Positions 41,820 to 53,019 are shown, counted from the first letter of the stretch. The stretch is DNA of 64,000 bases from Symbiodinium microadriaticum (GCA_001939145.1 LSRX01000810.1:127577-191576), one strand, 5' to 3'. Notes: a model not told the origin generated them from the sequence alone. Made by a program: numbers and translations.

Positions 41820-42980
41820 TCAGGTCATAAGCATAAAGAAGTGCACACTTTCAGTTCTATGAGGGATCATATTATCCCAACAAGCTTAAAGTGTGGTGAT
41901 TCAGCTACTAAGATAGTATAATCGGCCCCAAAACCCTGTTCCAATTATTCCAGGCCCCTATAGGCGAGTTTTTTCGGGTGGGTTGGGGTTTAGGGTTTAC
42001 AAGAGCTTAGGGCTTTGAGTGTATGGGGTTTAGAGGTTTATAATTTATAAGGGCTTAGGGTTTAGCAGTTTAGGGCCGTTTAAGGTTCAAGGGTGTAGTG
42101 CTTGGGGTTTAAAGGTTACTTTAAGTGTTCTCTTTACAGGGTTCTTCATGGGATCAGGTCCTGCTTCTGCACAAGACCATCACACGTAAGTGGCATCGGG
42201 TTTTGCAGGTTTCGAAAGGCTTCTTTAGGGCTTCGGGTGTTGTCGGGGTTAGCCACACAAACAGATAGATAGATATGTAGATATGTAGATAGATAGCTAG
42301 ATAGATAGGTGGGTAGGGAAGCTTATTATGACTACTTCCATGGGTGATTCAAAAAGCTCCAAAGCCCCTAAGCACCCAAACCAGTTCTTCAAGGCTCAGT
42401 GAGGGAGAACGAAACGCGAATGTAGCGGTTGACAGGCTCTGCTAGGAGTTTACTGGCCCGGAAGGGCGCCAGGCCACACAGGCCGTCCTCCCCTGCATGG
42501 CGCTTCCTACGATCCTTCCGTATCGTCGTTGTCTCTCCGACCTACGAACTTTCCCTGTCGACCCCCCAACCCCGAAACCGCAACAAGTGTCCCCCAAGTC
42601 CAATCTTGAAGCCCAACTTCCTAAACCCACCGCAACTTAACCTAAAACATGCGGGTGACAAAGACAACTGCCAAACCCGTCCGCAGCAGCAGAATTGCTG
42701 AGCCTAAACCCAAACTCATAGTCTCCAAACATGCACATCAAACATCAACCCATGATAATCAATAAGCAGCCTAAACACCTGAAGCCAACCCTAGGCCTGA
42801 GCCCAAAGCCGTAGGCCCGAGACTTCAAGAATCTCAAGGCCTGAACGCCAACTCCGCGAAGCCAGAACTCCTTCTAGAGCCCCAGAACTACTAAACCCTA
42901 TAAAGCCTACTTTCATACGCCCGATGAACCCTAAACCCTAAACCCTAAACCCAAAACCCCTAGACCCCCCAAACCCCTAA
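41820..42980. other. Intron; TTTAGGG cluster, GATA repeat and a coding-like pocket
   Basis: TTTAGGG-like units at 41975-42120, (GATA)n at 42260-42315, and a GC-rich block at 42430-42600 open on both strands but unresolved. CCCTAAA units run from 42890 to 42990. Confidence 0.5.
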
Positions 42981-42989
42981 ACCCTAAAC

Positions 42990-43061
42990 CCAGCGGAGCC
43001 TCCTGCCCCCTGGGGGCCGAAGCCGCCAACTCTACAGGGGCGAAGAAGACCATGTCAAGTC
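42990..43061 (-). CDS. Exon, copy 1: 'GLDMVFFAPVELAAS' motif
   Basis: TGGAG precedes it and CTGG|GTTTAG follows. It reads (G)LDMVFFAPVELAASAPRGQ, then EAPL. It corresponds to the V-x-G-[VI]-D-x-[IV]-F-[IV]-G-P-x-D-L-S motif of HpcH/HpaI aldolases, with E where D normally binds metal. Its copy 2 counterpart is 18972-19017. Confidence 0.7.
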
Positions 43062-43367
43062 CTCCATTGTTGTAGAGGCCTTAAGAACTACAATAGGGCT
43101 TTGGGGGTAATTTAATCTATTGCAAGGTTAGGGTATAGAAATACAGTTCTATATAGGGACTCTAAGGGCATAAAATAAGTAAGCACCTAGGCTTCTACGG
43201 CATTTATCTGTGGACTTTTGCAGGATCTTGCGGGCTCCTGTAGGTGTTCTATAAAGAGGTTGGCTTCGGGGAGTATAACCCCTGAGCCCCATAAACCTTA
43301 AATCCGACGTCCTAACTAACGCTTGCAGCCCTTGGGCTTTGGGGTTCAGGGCAGGCTGCACCGATAG

Positions 43368-43482
43368 GGGTTTAGGGTTTTAGGGTTTAGGGTTTAGGGT
43401 TTTAGGGTTTAGGGTTTTAGGGTTTAGGGTTTTAGGGTTTTAGGGTTTAGGGTTTTAGGGTTTAGGGTTTTAGGGTTTAGCG
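43368..43482. repeat. TTTAGGG/TTTTAGGG array
   Basis: About 15 regular units; right flank of the exon at 42990-43061 at some distance. Confidence 0.95.
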
Positions 43483-43499
43483 TAACTGTACACACACCG

Positions 43500-44225
43500 T
43501 ACAGAATAATAGGCCATGACCCCGTACATACTCCCAAAATTTTGAACTCGTACGTAATCGGAGCTACTGGCAGGGACTTTCGTTAACCTGCGGGCCCCAA
43601 TTAGCCAATTAGGATCACAAATCTTCTAGAATCAAGAAGGCAGTTACAGAACACAGATGGAAGTTGGTTGGAGCATGGATGGGTTCTGGGATATGTAGAG
43701 TTTGGGTAGGTCGGGTGACCTCCTGCTGGAACCCAAAACTTCGATTCAACCCTGGCCGGATTGTCGGATAGTTTTCGACCTGACCTGCAAAGGTCTCCAT
43801 GTCTGGTTTACAGGGGTTGTACGGTTTAGCACAGGGGCCTTCATGCTTTAAATAAGGCTTTGGGCTGTATGTTAAATGTGCTGGAATTATCATCATCATC
43901 ATCCCTAAACCCTGCGAAGACCGCACATTCCTAGATCTACATCCCACAGAAATACTGAAACCATGAGTTATGCAAGCTTTGTATTACTACTTGCAACCAA
44001 ATGCTGTATATACACCGTCTCAAGAAGGACTCTATTATAGACAGTGTGGTCTTATTCTAAGGAGACCCAAAACCGATCTCCCTCCTTCCACTTTGGCGAT
44101 GTCGCGCACATTCGCCAAGCCAGTCTCAGTTTCGACCTCCCGGATTTGGATTGACGGGTGAAGTGAATACAGAAACGAGGTATTCAAATCCATGAGCCAC
44201 CCTGGAAAGCCTAGGGCCTAGAGAC
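43500..44225. other. Intron, no exon identified
   Basis: Minus-strand frame 43615-43947 and a plus-strand frame 43970-44161 are open but unrecognised. Confidence 0.4.
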
Positions 44226-44252
44226 TGTGTTGAAACAAATTAAATCCGCAGC

Positions 44253-44306
44253 CTGCACGGCTTTCATCAGCAGATCTTCGCCGCGGCGACGCAGGAACTG
44301 GCTTGC
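44253..44306 (-). CDS. Exon, copy 1: 'FLRRRGEDLLMKAVQ'
   Basis: CGCCAG precedes it and CAG|GCTGCG (GC 5' splice site) follows. It reads ASQFLRRRGEDLLMKAVQ; the frame can run on as AADLICFNT to a GTCTCT. A helix followed by a strand here would match the segment before the metal-binding Q-I-E strand of the family. The acidic residue is not evident in this exon. Confidence 0.55.
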
Positions 44307-44309
44307 CTG

Positions 44310-44740
44310 GCGGTGGAATGGAGGCGCAGCTACATGGACCCTGAGTTGTAAGCTGTAAGTCCTTTTCGGACCGCCTTTAGGTCTTAAAGTGTATGGTATC
44401 CCAGGAAACGGCATTGGTCAGTCCAGGTGTGCTTCACCTTGCAGTCCCTACTTTGGGGGTCTGAAGCATTGACCAGACAATTCCTAATAGTCTTCATGCA
44501 AATGTCTTGTTGTACTCTAGTCTAACCGATTTCATATACCGATCGTACGGTCGCGCTGTTTCTTGGGTAGCTAGAGCTTCTTCAGGAGTCGACTGACGGC
44601 ATGTTTGATGCAGGGCCCCTAATACATCCGTAACACATACATCCAGAAATATGCACTATATAGGTGCATAAATGTACATAAATGAAAAAAAGTCGATATA
44701 TGTAGATCAACAAATACATGATGTTTATGCATGTATTTTT
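44310..44740. other. No gene seen
   Basis: Unique sequence between the exon and the GA microsatellite. Confidence 0.5.
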
Positions 44741-44748
44741 GTATGAGG

Positions 44749-44751
44749 AGG

Positions 44752-44784
<33 letters not shown>

Positions 44785-44836
44785 AGAGAAAGAGAAAGAG
44801 AAAGACAAAGACAAAGAGAAAGAGAGAAAGAGAGAA

Positions 44837-44867
<31 letters not shown>

Positions 44868-44880
44868 AAGGGAAAGAGAA

Positions 44881-44913
<33 letters not shown>

Positions 44914-45058
44914 GAGACAGAAACAGAGACAGAGACAGATACAGATACAGAGAGAGCGAGGGAGGGAGGNNNNNNNNNNNNNNNNNNNNNNNNNNNNNNN
45001 NGGGAGGGAGGGAGGGAGGCGGAGCTGGAGCTGGAGCGAGCGAGGAGGGAGAGAGCTG

Positions 45059-45101
<43 letters not shown>

Positions 45102-45132
45102 TGAGACAGACAGTGAGGGAGAGAGAAAGAAA
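44749..45132. repeat. (GAGAAA)n microsatellite with an N run
   Basis: GA/GAAA repeats on both sides of Ns at 44970-45001. The long Arg/Glu or Ser/Leu frames across it are repeat translations. Confidence 0.97.
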
Positions 45133-45431
45133 GACAGCTGTGGATGTAGTGAACCTACCCAAAGGAATTGATCTGCTTCTTCAACTTGAGAAACCACAAC
45201 CCGGGAACCCTGCCATGTGAAAATCTCCTCAAAACCCAATTCGGCCGGTACGATTTTGGGGCCTTCCGAAGAGGCTCAGGCTCAATTCATGGTGAGGACC
45301 CTACTATTTCACACCACCATATGTTCGGGTCCTCTATGTTCCGAAACCTCGAATCTTCATGTAACTTCCAACTCCTAAGCCGCAAAGCGTGAAGTCCTAA
45401 AATCCATACACACTGGCAAAAAAAACAAAAC

Positions 45432-45487
45432 GTGCGGCCGCGCTGCCACGGGTGCCGCGCTGCGCACCGCTGCGGCCCCCGGACCAC
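45432..45487 (-). CDS. Exon of the split gene, copy 1
   Basis: CCAG precedes it and CGCAC|GTTTTG follows. It reads VVRGPQRCAARHPWQRGR plus two bases. Strongly GC-rich island, family position not certain. Confidence 0.5.
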
Positions 45488-45599
45488 CTGGTTATGCTTA
45501 TCTTCTTACACGACAAGGGCCAAGCAGCCAAAGTAACGGTTCGAGGGGAGCAGAACAGGCCCCTTGAACTGAACCTTTGCAAGCTAGACCAAGTTCCGC

Positions 45600-46425
45600 A
45601 CTGATTGAGCGAAACTGCCTAAGCCTGGAGCTTTGCCCGATACGTTGTGCGCGGGCACGTTCTGACAACATCTTGGGGTTACGATAGATCCTACACCCGA
45701 CAGCTCAAAGGGTTCCCGTTTCGAGAGATCATGGACCTTAAACGTTTTGTATAAGGCTCAGGCTCAGCCCTTGGCATCCCAAGAGCCCAATGACTAGCTG
45801 TTGGGATGTAGGATATGAACGAGGCAAACTATGTGACGATGTCGCTTGAGGAGTTGTTGGCCATTATGAACTTGGACCCTTATGGTAGGGGTTAGGATTT
45901 ACAGGATTTGAAGGAGGGTTGGGCATGATGAAATGCTATTGTCCGAACCGCTTCCACTTCGATACCACTCCCAGAACTATGTAAAAAAAGACGAACCCTC
46001 CAAGCCCTACACGCCGGCCTGGGAAATGAAGCTTCAATTTCACTTTTTTAGGCCTGGAGATTTCGCTTCAGCTCTGCTTGTCAGCCGGAATCCAAAGTCC
46101 GAAAGCCTACGCAACCCGAGGACGGGTTCAGGGGTTTGGGGTACAAGATCGTATAGAGATGCCTTTCAGACGCCCTAGACAACCACGCGATGAAAACCCG
46201 AAATCTCGTACCCGAATCACCTTGATTAGGGCTGAGTTTCAGGGTTTATGCGAAGTTGACAAGTCGAAGAAAGCTTTAAGGGCGCGACACAGAGTGTTTT
46301 AAGGCTGCTTTCGGGATTTATATGGTTCTTACTTATCTGTGGGGCACCTGATTTAGGGTCCTGACAATCATAATCATTCTGTGATACGGGTACATACTAC
46401 GTTGTCCCCTTGAAGTCGCTGAGAT
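45600..46425. other. Intron, no exon identified
   Basis: Plus-strand frames at 45933-46302 are open for 70-80 codons but lack motifs. Confidence 0.4.
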
Positions 46426-46429
46426 TGTC

Positions 46430-46637
46430 AAAACTCCACTGATAATCCACCATCCTTCGACTCGATGTCAGCAACATCGCAAGCATACCCAAGATCATTC
46501 AGGAGCCTGACCGGCTCCTCGATCGTCTTGGGGTGCTTCTCCATGCGCACGTTGTCAATGAGCTGCTCAAAGCGGCTGCCGCTGATGGTCTGCTCGCCTT
46601 CATCGCCAAAAAGACGGTACATATCATCGCGGCAAAT
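46430..46637 (-). CDS. Exon, 'DMYRLFGDEGEQTISGSRFEQL'-type segment
   Basis: CCTTAG precedes the block. It reads ICRDDMYRLFGDEGEQTISG, then SRFEQLIDNVRMEKHPKT, then EEPVRLLNDLGYACDVADIE, up to a TGA at 46428-46430; the 5' splice site within the last codons is not clear. The D-x-[ED]-G-x-x-x-I-x-x-x-x-F-E-x-L spacing recalls an EF-hand loop. It may belong to the aldolase-like gene or be a separate nested gene. Confidence 0.55.
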
Positions 46638-46859
46638 CTAAGGAATTTGGCGCACAACGAAGGGAGCTCGGAGGACACACATGCTGCCAGGCCAGGTGTG
46701 GCCTTGACATCCTTGAGCAGCAGCTCTGCCTCAGTTCAAAGAGGGAAGGGTGCAAGCGCCGCGATCGCTGCTCCGGATCCAAAAGTCTTCACTCCTAGTA
46801 TAGTATAGCATATTGTATCATACTCCTTTCCGAAAGGTTTCGTTATAAACCTTGACCTA

Positions 46860-47205
46860 ACCAGTTTTGGTGACCTTACGAAAACAGTAGGTTGTGGCCC
46901 CTAAACCCTACACCAGCCCTCTTATGGTCGCCTCAAATCCTGAACTACCCCAAACCACCAAAATCCCCCAAATTCTGAACCCCTAAACCCTAAAGCCCTA
47001 AACCGTAATCTCTAAAACCCGAAACCCTAATCCCTAAAACCCTAAACCCAATCCCTAAAACCATAAAACCCTAACACCGTAGNTACACCAGCCCTCTTAT
47101 GGTCGCCTCAAATCCTGAACTACCCCAAACCACCAAAATCCCCCAAATTCTGAACCCCTAAACCCTAAAGCCTTAAAGCCGGAACCCCTCTTAACAACCT
47201 AGGCA
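46860..47205. repeat. CCCTAAA-like region with a duplicated block around a single N
   Basis: TACACCAGCCCTCTTATGGT... occurs at 46911 and again right after the N at 47083. The ~97 bp before the N repeat sequence from 37213-37310. Probable assembly join. Confidence 0.85.
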
Positions 47206-47208
47206 AAC

Positions 47209-47248
47209 CCAAATCGCTGCCTGAGCCTCTGAGCGAAGACCTCGGCTG
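47209..47248 (-). CDS. Exon of copy 1, 'AEVFAQRLRQRF'
   Basis: TGCAAAG precedes it and GG|GTTTGC follows. Twelve codons with partial codons at both ends. Resembles the copy 2 exon at 23090-23142 in pattern. Confidence 0.5.
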
Positions 47249-47289
47249 CTTTGCAGGGCCAGAACCAGGTTTTAAACAAAAGAATTAAG

Positions 47290-47800
47290 CAAAAAAGAAC
47301 AGGGTTTGGGGGTTTTTGGGTTGCAAAGTTTAGGGGTATCAGGAGTACTATAGGGGCTTTGAAAATTGGAACAGGGTTTGGGGGTTTGGGGATTTGGGGG
47401 GTACTGTAGAGGCTCTAAAATATCAGAACAGGGTTCTGGGGTCTATAGGATTTAGGGGTACTATAAGGGCCTTAGTAGTTAGGAAGGAATCTGGGGTATA
47501 TTATACAGTATCATTTATAGTAAGGAGCCCTGTAAGGGATAAACTTGGAAATTACAGAATTATAGAACCTCACAGCGGACTCGGATGTGTGGGAATTTCG
47601 CTTCGAGCTTGTGGCTAGGGGCTTAGGCTGATGGTCTAGGGTTTAACTCTCATATAAGGTTCCAACTATACGAATAGGTACCTACGCTGGAGGCCAAAAG
47701 CGTGAGTAATACTACACCCTATATAAACCCTAAACCCTATATAAACCCTATAAACCCAAAACCCTAAACCTACTTTCTTTGGTTGCCTTGGAATTCCTAG
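47290..47800. other. Intron; TTTAGGG-like units and a family D element
   Basis: GGGTTTGGGGG units at 47300-47400, a family D-like element at 47469-47560, CCCTATATAAACCC units at 47705-47770. No exon seen. Confidence 0.5.
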
Positions 47801-47862
47801 CCTTACAGTCCCAGCCTTAGGCTCCACCACCGCATTGTAGAGCGGCTGTGAACATATATATG

Positions 47863-47930
47863 CGCCTTATCATAATTAGAATACGGCTTGGGGGGGTATA
47901 TGATACTATAATTATAATAAGGAACCCAAG
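47863..47930. repeat. Family D element (partial)
   Basis: GCCTTATCATAATTAGAATA...ATATGATACTATAATTATAA...GGAACCC, matching 22615-22715. Confidence 0.6.
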
Positions 47931-48190
47931 TTGAGGCGGGCTCCGCTGTCGTTGCGCCCGCCACCTGAGACGTCAAGCGTTTGGCCAGAAAACACTCCTG
48001 AACAAATCGGGACACCAACCCTAAACCTCCTAAAACCAAAAGTAGCATGGCCCGGCGAGTGGCAAAGGCGTCCTCCATCACCGGTCCGCCGCCCAACGGT
48101 CGACGATTGCGCGCCAACCAGCCTGGCTGACAGAAGACCTCATTCCAACAAGCTCCACAGATAGGCTGCGCCCTTGGGAGGACCCACCAT
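47931..48190 (-). CDS. Open coding-like block with a membrane segment, unrecognised
   Basis: The minus-strand frame reads ICGACWNEVFCQPGWLARNR, then RPLGGGPVMEDAFATRR, then AMLLLVLGGLGLVSRFVQ. GC-rich, hydrophobic helix visible. Bounded on the right by a family B hairpin and on the left by a family D element. Could be an exon or a gene fragment disrupted by the elements. Confidence 0.35.
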
Positions 48191-48293
48191 CCCAAAGGCT
48201 CCATGTACCCATATGGTATAGGCCCTAAAGTACCTATATAGGAACCCTTTTAAGGCCAAAGTATATACTAAATTGGTACATGGAGCCTTTGGG
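48191..48293. repeat. Hairpin element, family B (copy 2)
   Basis: CCCAAAGGCTCCATGTACCC to GGTACATGGAGCCTTTGGG; matches 1874-1983. Confidence 0.9.
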
Positions 48294-48520
48294 CATGGTA
48301 ATCGACCGTGCGGTCCTTCAGCCGCTCCGGCATCCGGCGGGGCTCGAAATGGCCGGCCCTGATCGAGTCTATGGGGGCCACGACGTCCCGGCCATATGGA
48401 TGATCGTGGCTTCCGACGGGTCTGCATGGTGGCCAAGAACTCGCTTGATGCTTCGAGACTTTGCCAGACTTGGTGGCCCACAGCGGGCTACCAAGGGTCA
48501 CCTACTCAGGCCCTAGGGCC
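48294..48520. other. GC-rich coding-like block, strand unresolved
   Basis: A minus-strand frame includes PYGRDVVAPIDSIRAGHFEP and RRMPERLKDRTVDYH; a plus-strand frame is also open for 78 codons. With 47931-48190 it may be one sequence interrupted by the family B hairpin. Confidence 0.35.
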
Positions 48521-48529
48521 GCGTTCAGC

Positions 48530-48950
48530 ACAGGGGGGTCATGTACTCAACTACTATATTTCGGGGCTGTTGCAGTTACGGGTCGTGTGATCCTGCTAGT
48601 TAGGGCTTGTACTACGGGTCTCCTAGTTTTCATCTAGGTACGGATGGCGATGGACATTTTGATATTCACTATAGGCTTTGCATACACTTGTAAAAGCTGT
48701 AAAATGGTCACAACATGCTTATGCTGACATGTGCTACAGACTCCCAGGCTCTGAACCGTGGTTTTGAACCCTCAGCCTCGAACCTAACTGCTGAGCCTCA
48801 TTTCCTTCACCGTCTTATCAGTGTGCCAGCCGCACCTCAACATGTTAACTGTGGCAGGGCATTGTCAAGGCGGCTAAGGGTTACCTAGCCAGCCCCGAGC
48901 TCATGTTGGGAGCATGTAGTACTTCATGCCAAGAAGCTTAAGGGATGTCT
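48530..48950. other. No gene seen
   Basis: Unique AT-richer sequence. Confidence 0.5.
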
Positions 48951-48998
48951 TTTGAGAGCTTTTAGAAAACCCTAAACCCTAAACCCCAAACCCTAAAC

Positions 48999-49090
48999 CC
49001 TGAAGCCCGCTCTCTTAGTCGAAGCCCTTGCTCCGAGATCCCCGGCAGGGCAGGGAAGGATCGGCGCGCCATCGCCACGAACTCGGCTGC
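48999..49090 (-). CDS. Exon, copy 1: 'AAEFVAMARRSFPALPG'
   Basis: CGCGAG precedes it and CAGG|GTTTAG follows. It reads AAEFVAMARRSFPALPGISE, then QGLRLRERAS. In phase with 49921 the junction reads LPMTETAEQ|AAEFVAMAR, as expected for the E-[ST]-x-E-x-A helix and following (R/K)-[YF]-P-P turn of the family. An alternative acceptor 12 bases upstream would add TKRE. Confidence 0.6.
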
Positions 49091-49154
49091 CTCGCGCTTC
49101 GTCTTGAAAGATCATTCAGTTTAGGGTTTAGGGGTTTAGGGTTTAGGGCCATGG

Positions 49155-49860
49155 GGCAGTAGTTTGAGGTGTTAGGTGTTTGAGATCGGAACACTCCCCA
49201 TAAGCTGCTGATACTGCCCGCTCAGCAACCGTGAAGACACAGGTTGCGGTGGATGCCCCTCCTGGTTGTAAATGTCTCTGGTCTACTTTCAAGAAAGATT
49301 CTGAGTCCATGAATCCAGGGTTCCTTTCATGACTTGGGCTCAACGATTTGGGTTCAAGGTTGTAATACTGTCACGACAAAAGCACTCTACATAACACCTC
49401 AGACGTGGCTTGCCCAACATTCCGGATTACCTTTGTGGTACCTAGTTTTTGATGCAGCACGGTTCCAGAACCTAAATTGACCCAAACACCAAACCCTGTA
49501 GCGAAAATTAACATAAGGATCCTATATGTGCGTGTAAGGGGCCCTCTCTATATGGTCGAAGTCTAAGGGTGATAGGGTCTAGAGTTTTGCCTAAACCCTA
49601 AACCTCAGGGGAATTATGACATCCTTTATTCAGTGATATGACCAACAGTGTATGGTTACCGAAAAGTACGTATTTTTGGTCGCACTCCTGAAAGTCCCCA
49701 GAGAAAGGAGCATTCCTTAAATCGCAGGAGACCCCTCATGTAGTTTCAGGAATATATTCCATAGTTATGCTCCTTAGAGTCTTAGAGTGGGAGGGTTCGT
49801 AGCACGCTCCGAGTATATTCCTTCATTGTTGATGGGTTTCAGAGACTCTGCGTCCTCCCT
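49155..49860. other. Intron, no exon identified
   Basis: Unique sequence with occasional CCCTAAA motifs. Confidence 0.45.
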
Positions 49861-49920
49861 AAACCCTAAATCCTAAACCCTGGCCATAAACCCTAAAACC
49901 TAAACCCTAACTCCATGCGC

Positions 49921-49990
49921 CTGTTCCGCTGTCTCCGTCATGGGCAGGATCAGCCCCTCGAAGCCCAGCTGCAACGCCCGGCGAAGGTAT
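49921..49990 (-). CDS. Exon, copy 1: 'YLRRALQLGFEGLILPMTET'
   Basis: CTGCAG precedes it and CAG|GCGCAT (GC 5' splice site) follows. It reads YLRRALQLGFEGLILPMTET then AEQ. It corresponds to the R-[AL]-L-D-x-G-[AV]-x-G-[VI]-x-[VI]-P-x-[VT]-x-[ST] segment of HpcH/HpaI aldolases, the single best family match in the window. Copy 2 counterparts are 27997-28037 plus 26942-26973. The phase to the preceding exon (51204) is not resolved. Confidence 0.7.
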
Positions 49991-50117
49991 CTGCAGCAGG
50001 ATTTTTGAGGCGGAGACGTGGGGTTTGGGGCAAATTATGGGAAGTTCTGGGCTCCTAACCCCGACGCGAACCCTAACCCCTATAAACCCTAAACCCTAAA
50101 CCCTTAATCCACAAAAC

Positions 50118-50261
50118 CTCGTAGGCTTCAATGTCTGAAGAGGCTGCGTTGGGAGCATGCGGTGCAAGAAGGGTTGGACAATCCTTGGAGGTTCGCTGAG
50201 ACAAATAAAAGCGACGCACCGTCAGGCCTTGTAGTAAGAAATCTCCATCAACAGAGAACAT
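50118..50261 (-). CDS. Open block with ATG, unrecognised
   Basis: Reads MFSVDGDFLLQGLTVRRFYL, then SQRTSKDCPTLLAPHAP, to GAG|GTTTTG. Plausibly a nested gene start or an unplaced exon. Plus-strand frames overlap. Confidence 0.3.
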
Positions 50262-50269
50262 CAGACTCT

Positions 50270-51060
50270 GACTGCGCCGAATATGTGACCAGAAGCACTG
50301 GAAAGAAGAAGAACCCTTATAATACTAGAGTGGGGATGAGGGCGAAGAAGAACTCTAACTCTAAACTGTTTTGGGCCCTCAACAGAGGGGGGACCTTCGT
50401 CATGCACTCCCTTCTTGAGGCCAGCTTAGTTATTCAGGTTGACGGCCTCAACCACAGTCTTCAAACATCAGCATTCAGGTTCGGTTTAGGGTTTATGCTT
50501 GCGCTTATAGAGTGAAGAGCCAGCGCTATAGTGGGTTCCGTAGAGCAAGTCCCCTTTTCTGAAAAAAGAAATTGCACTTCAAGAAGTCCCTTTCCGGAAA
50601 AAGGATGGCAAAATCCCTTGGAGACCAAAACGCTGATCCGGCGGCTTGCACTCTCATTTATCATTTGTGGCTATACTATGGTATACCACGACACACTAGG
50701 GAATTATCGAGGGCCCATATGCGACGGCGACACCCCAAACCCCAGCAGCCCCAAAGATCGTCATCCCAAGAGACTCCACGTCCGCTTCATTTGAGAATGT
50801 AACTGAAGATCTTGAGCGGGATCTTAGTGATTGGAGATATGTTTCTTAACTGCATGATATGCCTGAATATGATTGGTATTCATCCATGTGATGTTAACAT
50901 TCATATGATGATATGCCTTCGTATGGAGATACCCCTCAACATGAGGACAACATTCATATGATGACATGTCTTAGTATGAAGATGCTCTTTATCCTGGTGA
51001 GAAACACTAATATTCATGATGATCTTCCCTGGTATGAAGACACTCCTTAAACTCATGATG
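50270..51060. other. Intron; no exon identified
   Basis: A repeated GATATGCCT...TATGATGA motif at 50855-51050 gives a weak ~60-bp periodicity. A plus-strand frame at 50162-50515 is open but unrecognised. Confidence 0.4.
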
Positions 51061-51203
51061 TCACTTATTCATTCAGGGAACCCGGCCCGAAGCCCTAAAT
51101 CCTGAGCCCTAAACCCTAAACCCCAAATCCTGAACTTTGGAGTCTTTAAGTCTCTGACCTTACAGCCCCCCCTTTTGAGCCCCCCATTTTAAGCCCCCCA
51201 GAC

Positions 51204-51238
51204 CCCGATGCTACCGGGCTCCGGGCCCCGGATCCTTG
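51204..51238 (-). CDS. Exon, copy 1: 'RIRGPEPGSIG'
   Basis: TTCCCAG precedes it and GGG|GTCTGG follows. With the G carried from 54680 it reads A-RIRGPEPGSIG. It corresponds to the V-R-V-P-x-x-[DE]-P-x-x-I segment (substrate-binding R) of the family. An alternative acceptor 8 bases upstream is possible. Confidence 0.6.
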
Positions 51239-51294
51239 CTGGGAACCTGGGCCCCGGCTCGGCAAAGACAAAACCGTGGGTTGAGGATAAGGGA

Positions 51295-51480
51295 CTTTAG
51301 GGGGTTTAGGGTTTAGGGTTTAGCGATTAGGGACTTTAGGGGGTTTAGGGTTTAGCGGTTAGGGGCTTTAGGGGGTTTAGGGTTTAGGGTTTACGGTTTA
51401 GGAGCTTTAGGCTTTCGGGCTTTAGGGTTTAGGGTTTAGCGATTAGGGACCCAGGGTTAGGGGTAAGGGATTAGGGATCG
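51295..51480. repeat. TTTAGGG-type array with a 48-bp higher-order repeat
   Basis: GGGACTTTAGGGGGTTTAGG and TTTAGCGATTAGGG blocks recur three to four times; right flank of the exon at 51204-51238. Confidence 0.9.
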
Positions 51481-51867
51481 TGGTTTGGGTTTGATGTAAT
51501 GGTATTGGGTTTAATTGCCTTGCAAGTAGCTGCTTGCCCCAAAGCAAGCTTCGGGCAGAGAGCTGAGCTCGCCAAGTGTTTACGGTTGTGGGTTTTGAAA
51601 CTTGAGATTTGGGTTTGGGTTGGATCACACGACGTTTTACGGTGAGGGTCCTCCGCAGTAGGCTTTCCGGCTTGTGGCGGATTGGGCTTCGAATCCATGA
51701 ATTTGGCATCCTCCGTTTTCTGAAATACATGCAGTTCAGCCTGTTGCTACTAGCGGACACCCGAAACATACACTCACCAACCTTGCTAAGGAGCCCTGTC
51801 CACTCTCGCCAAAACCCTGACACAACCTGCGTATAGAATCCGAGACAAACCTTCTTGACACCTTACA

Positions 51868-52130
51868 AGACAATACATACATACATACATACATACATAC
51901 ATACATACATACATGCATACACAAGTATATTGATATTAATGCATGCATGCATGGATGTAAGTAAGTAAGTAAGTATGTATGTATGTATGTATTTATGTAT
52001 GTATGTATGTATGTATGTATGTATGTATGAATGTATGTACGTATGTGTGCATGTATTTATGCCTGCATGTATGCATGTATGCGTGTCTGCAGGTGTGTAT
52101 GTATGTAGGTAGGCATATGCATATTCTAAA
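51868..52130. repeat. (CATA)n and (GTAT)n microsatellites
   Basis: ACATACAT then GTATGTAT runs; an imperfect inverted pair. Confidence 0.95.
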
Positions 52131-52782
52131 ATACAATAAAAAAATATGTCACATACAAATACAGCTTTGGCCCAGAAGCTCTGAGCAAAGGATGAGTCCC
52201 AGCACTCGCCGCGGCATGCACCTTGCACGCAAAGCGGCTCAGGGTTTAGGGTTTAGGGTTCAGGGTTTAGGGTTTAGGGTTCAGGTTTTTTTTTTTGACC
52301 CTCTTTTCCGTCTGCCCGGAGGGAATCCAGAATGCCACAATGGCTGAGGTATGGTTCGGGGAGGCTAGACACACAAATAAAACTGGACTACACTAAACCA
52401 TCACAGCCTCCCCAATCGTCGCGTGATAAACCACCACAGTGAAATATCCAACCACGATAGGACATGCGACTTTCAAAAAACCCGGCAGCTCTCCCTGGAC
52501 CAGCATACACCGAAGTACAACTACCAACAAATGACACAACTACCACGACATCTAACCATAGGCCCAGGACCAATAAGGGTGCCGTGCTGTCTTGGGGACC
52601 AAAAATTGAACGGGATCCCAATTTGCAGAACTCCCATGCGCTGCTACAAAGTGAATTTCCCTTCGTCCAGGTTTGCCTGTAGGTAGGATCCTTGTATATC
52701 CTCAAACATTCGACATCACGGTTTCGAAATCAGCCACTGCGAATCTCTGGGGCTTGTGTGGGTGGCGATGTCGCAAGCATAG

Positions 52783-53019
52783 ATGCAACGCGAGAAGCGC
52801 AATGCTGAGCACAAAAGCATCCTTGACCCTATCTCTCGCTGCTATGACCGGGCCATGAAGCGGTTGACTCTTGGTTTTGAGCTTGCAGAATTGAAGAATG
52901 CTGTCGTACAGCTGAAAGACCGGTCCAGGACCTGTTGCACGAACTCCGGGATTACTGTCAATTTTGTGGCGGGGTTATCTTGTGCAGACAGCCAGGCCAC
53001 CAATAAGCCAGGGTACTGA
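52783..53019 (+). CDS. Open frame with ATG on the plus strand, unrecognised
   Basis: Reads MQREKRNAEHKSILDPISRC, then YDRAMKRLTLGFELAELKNA; helical and charged, coiled-coil-like, with no repeat contamination. It would be antisense to the split gene, within an intron. Splice context unclear. Confidence 0.3.
   Translation: MQREKRNAEHKSILDPISRCYDRAMKRLTLGFELAELKNAVVQLKDRSRTCCTNSGITVNFVAGLSCADSQATNKPGY

Noticed and set aside
44619..45239. A 206-codon minus-strand frame and several overlapping frames
   Set aside because: They run through a GA microsatellite and an N run; Ser/Leu or Arg/Glu composition is an artefact.
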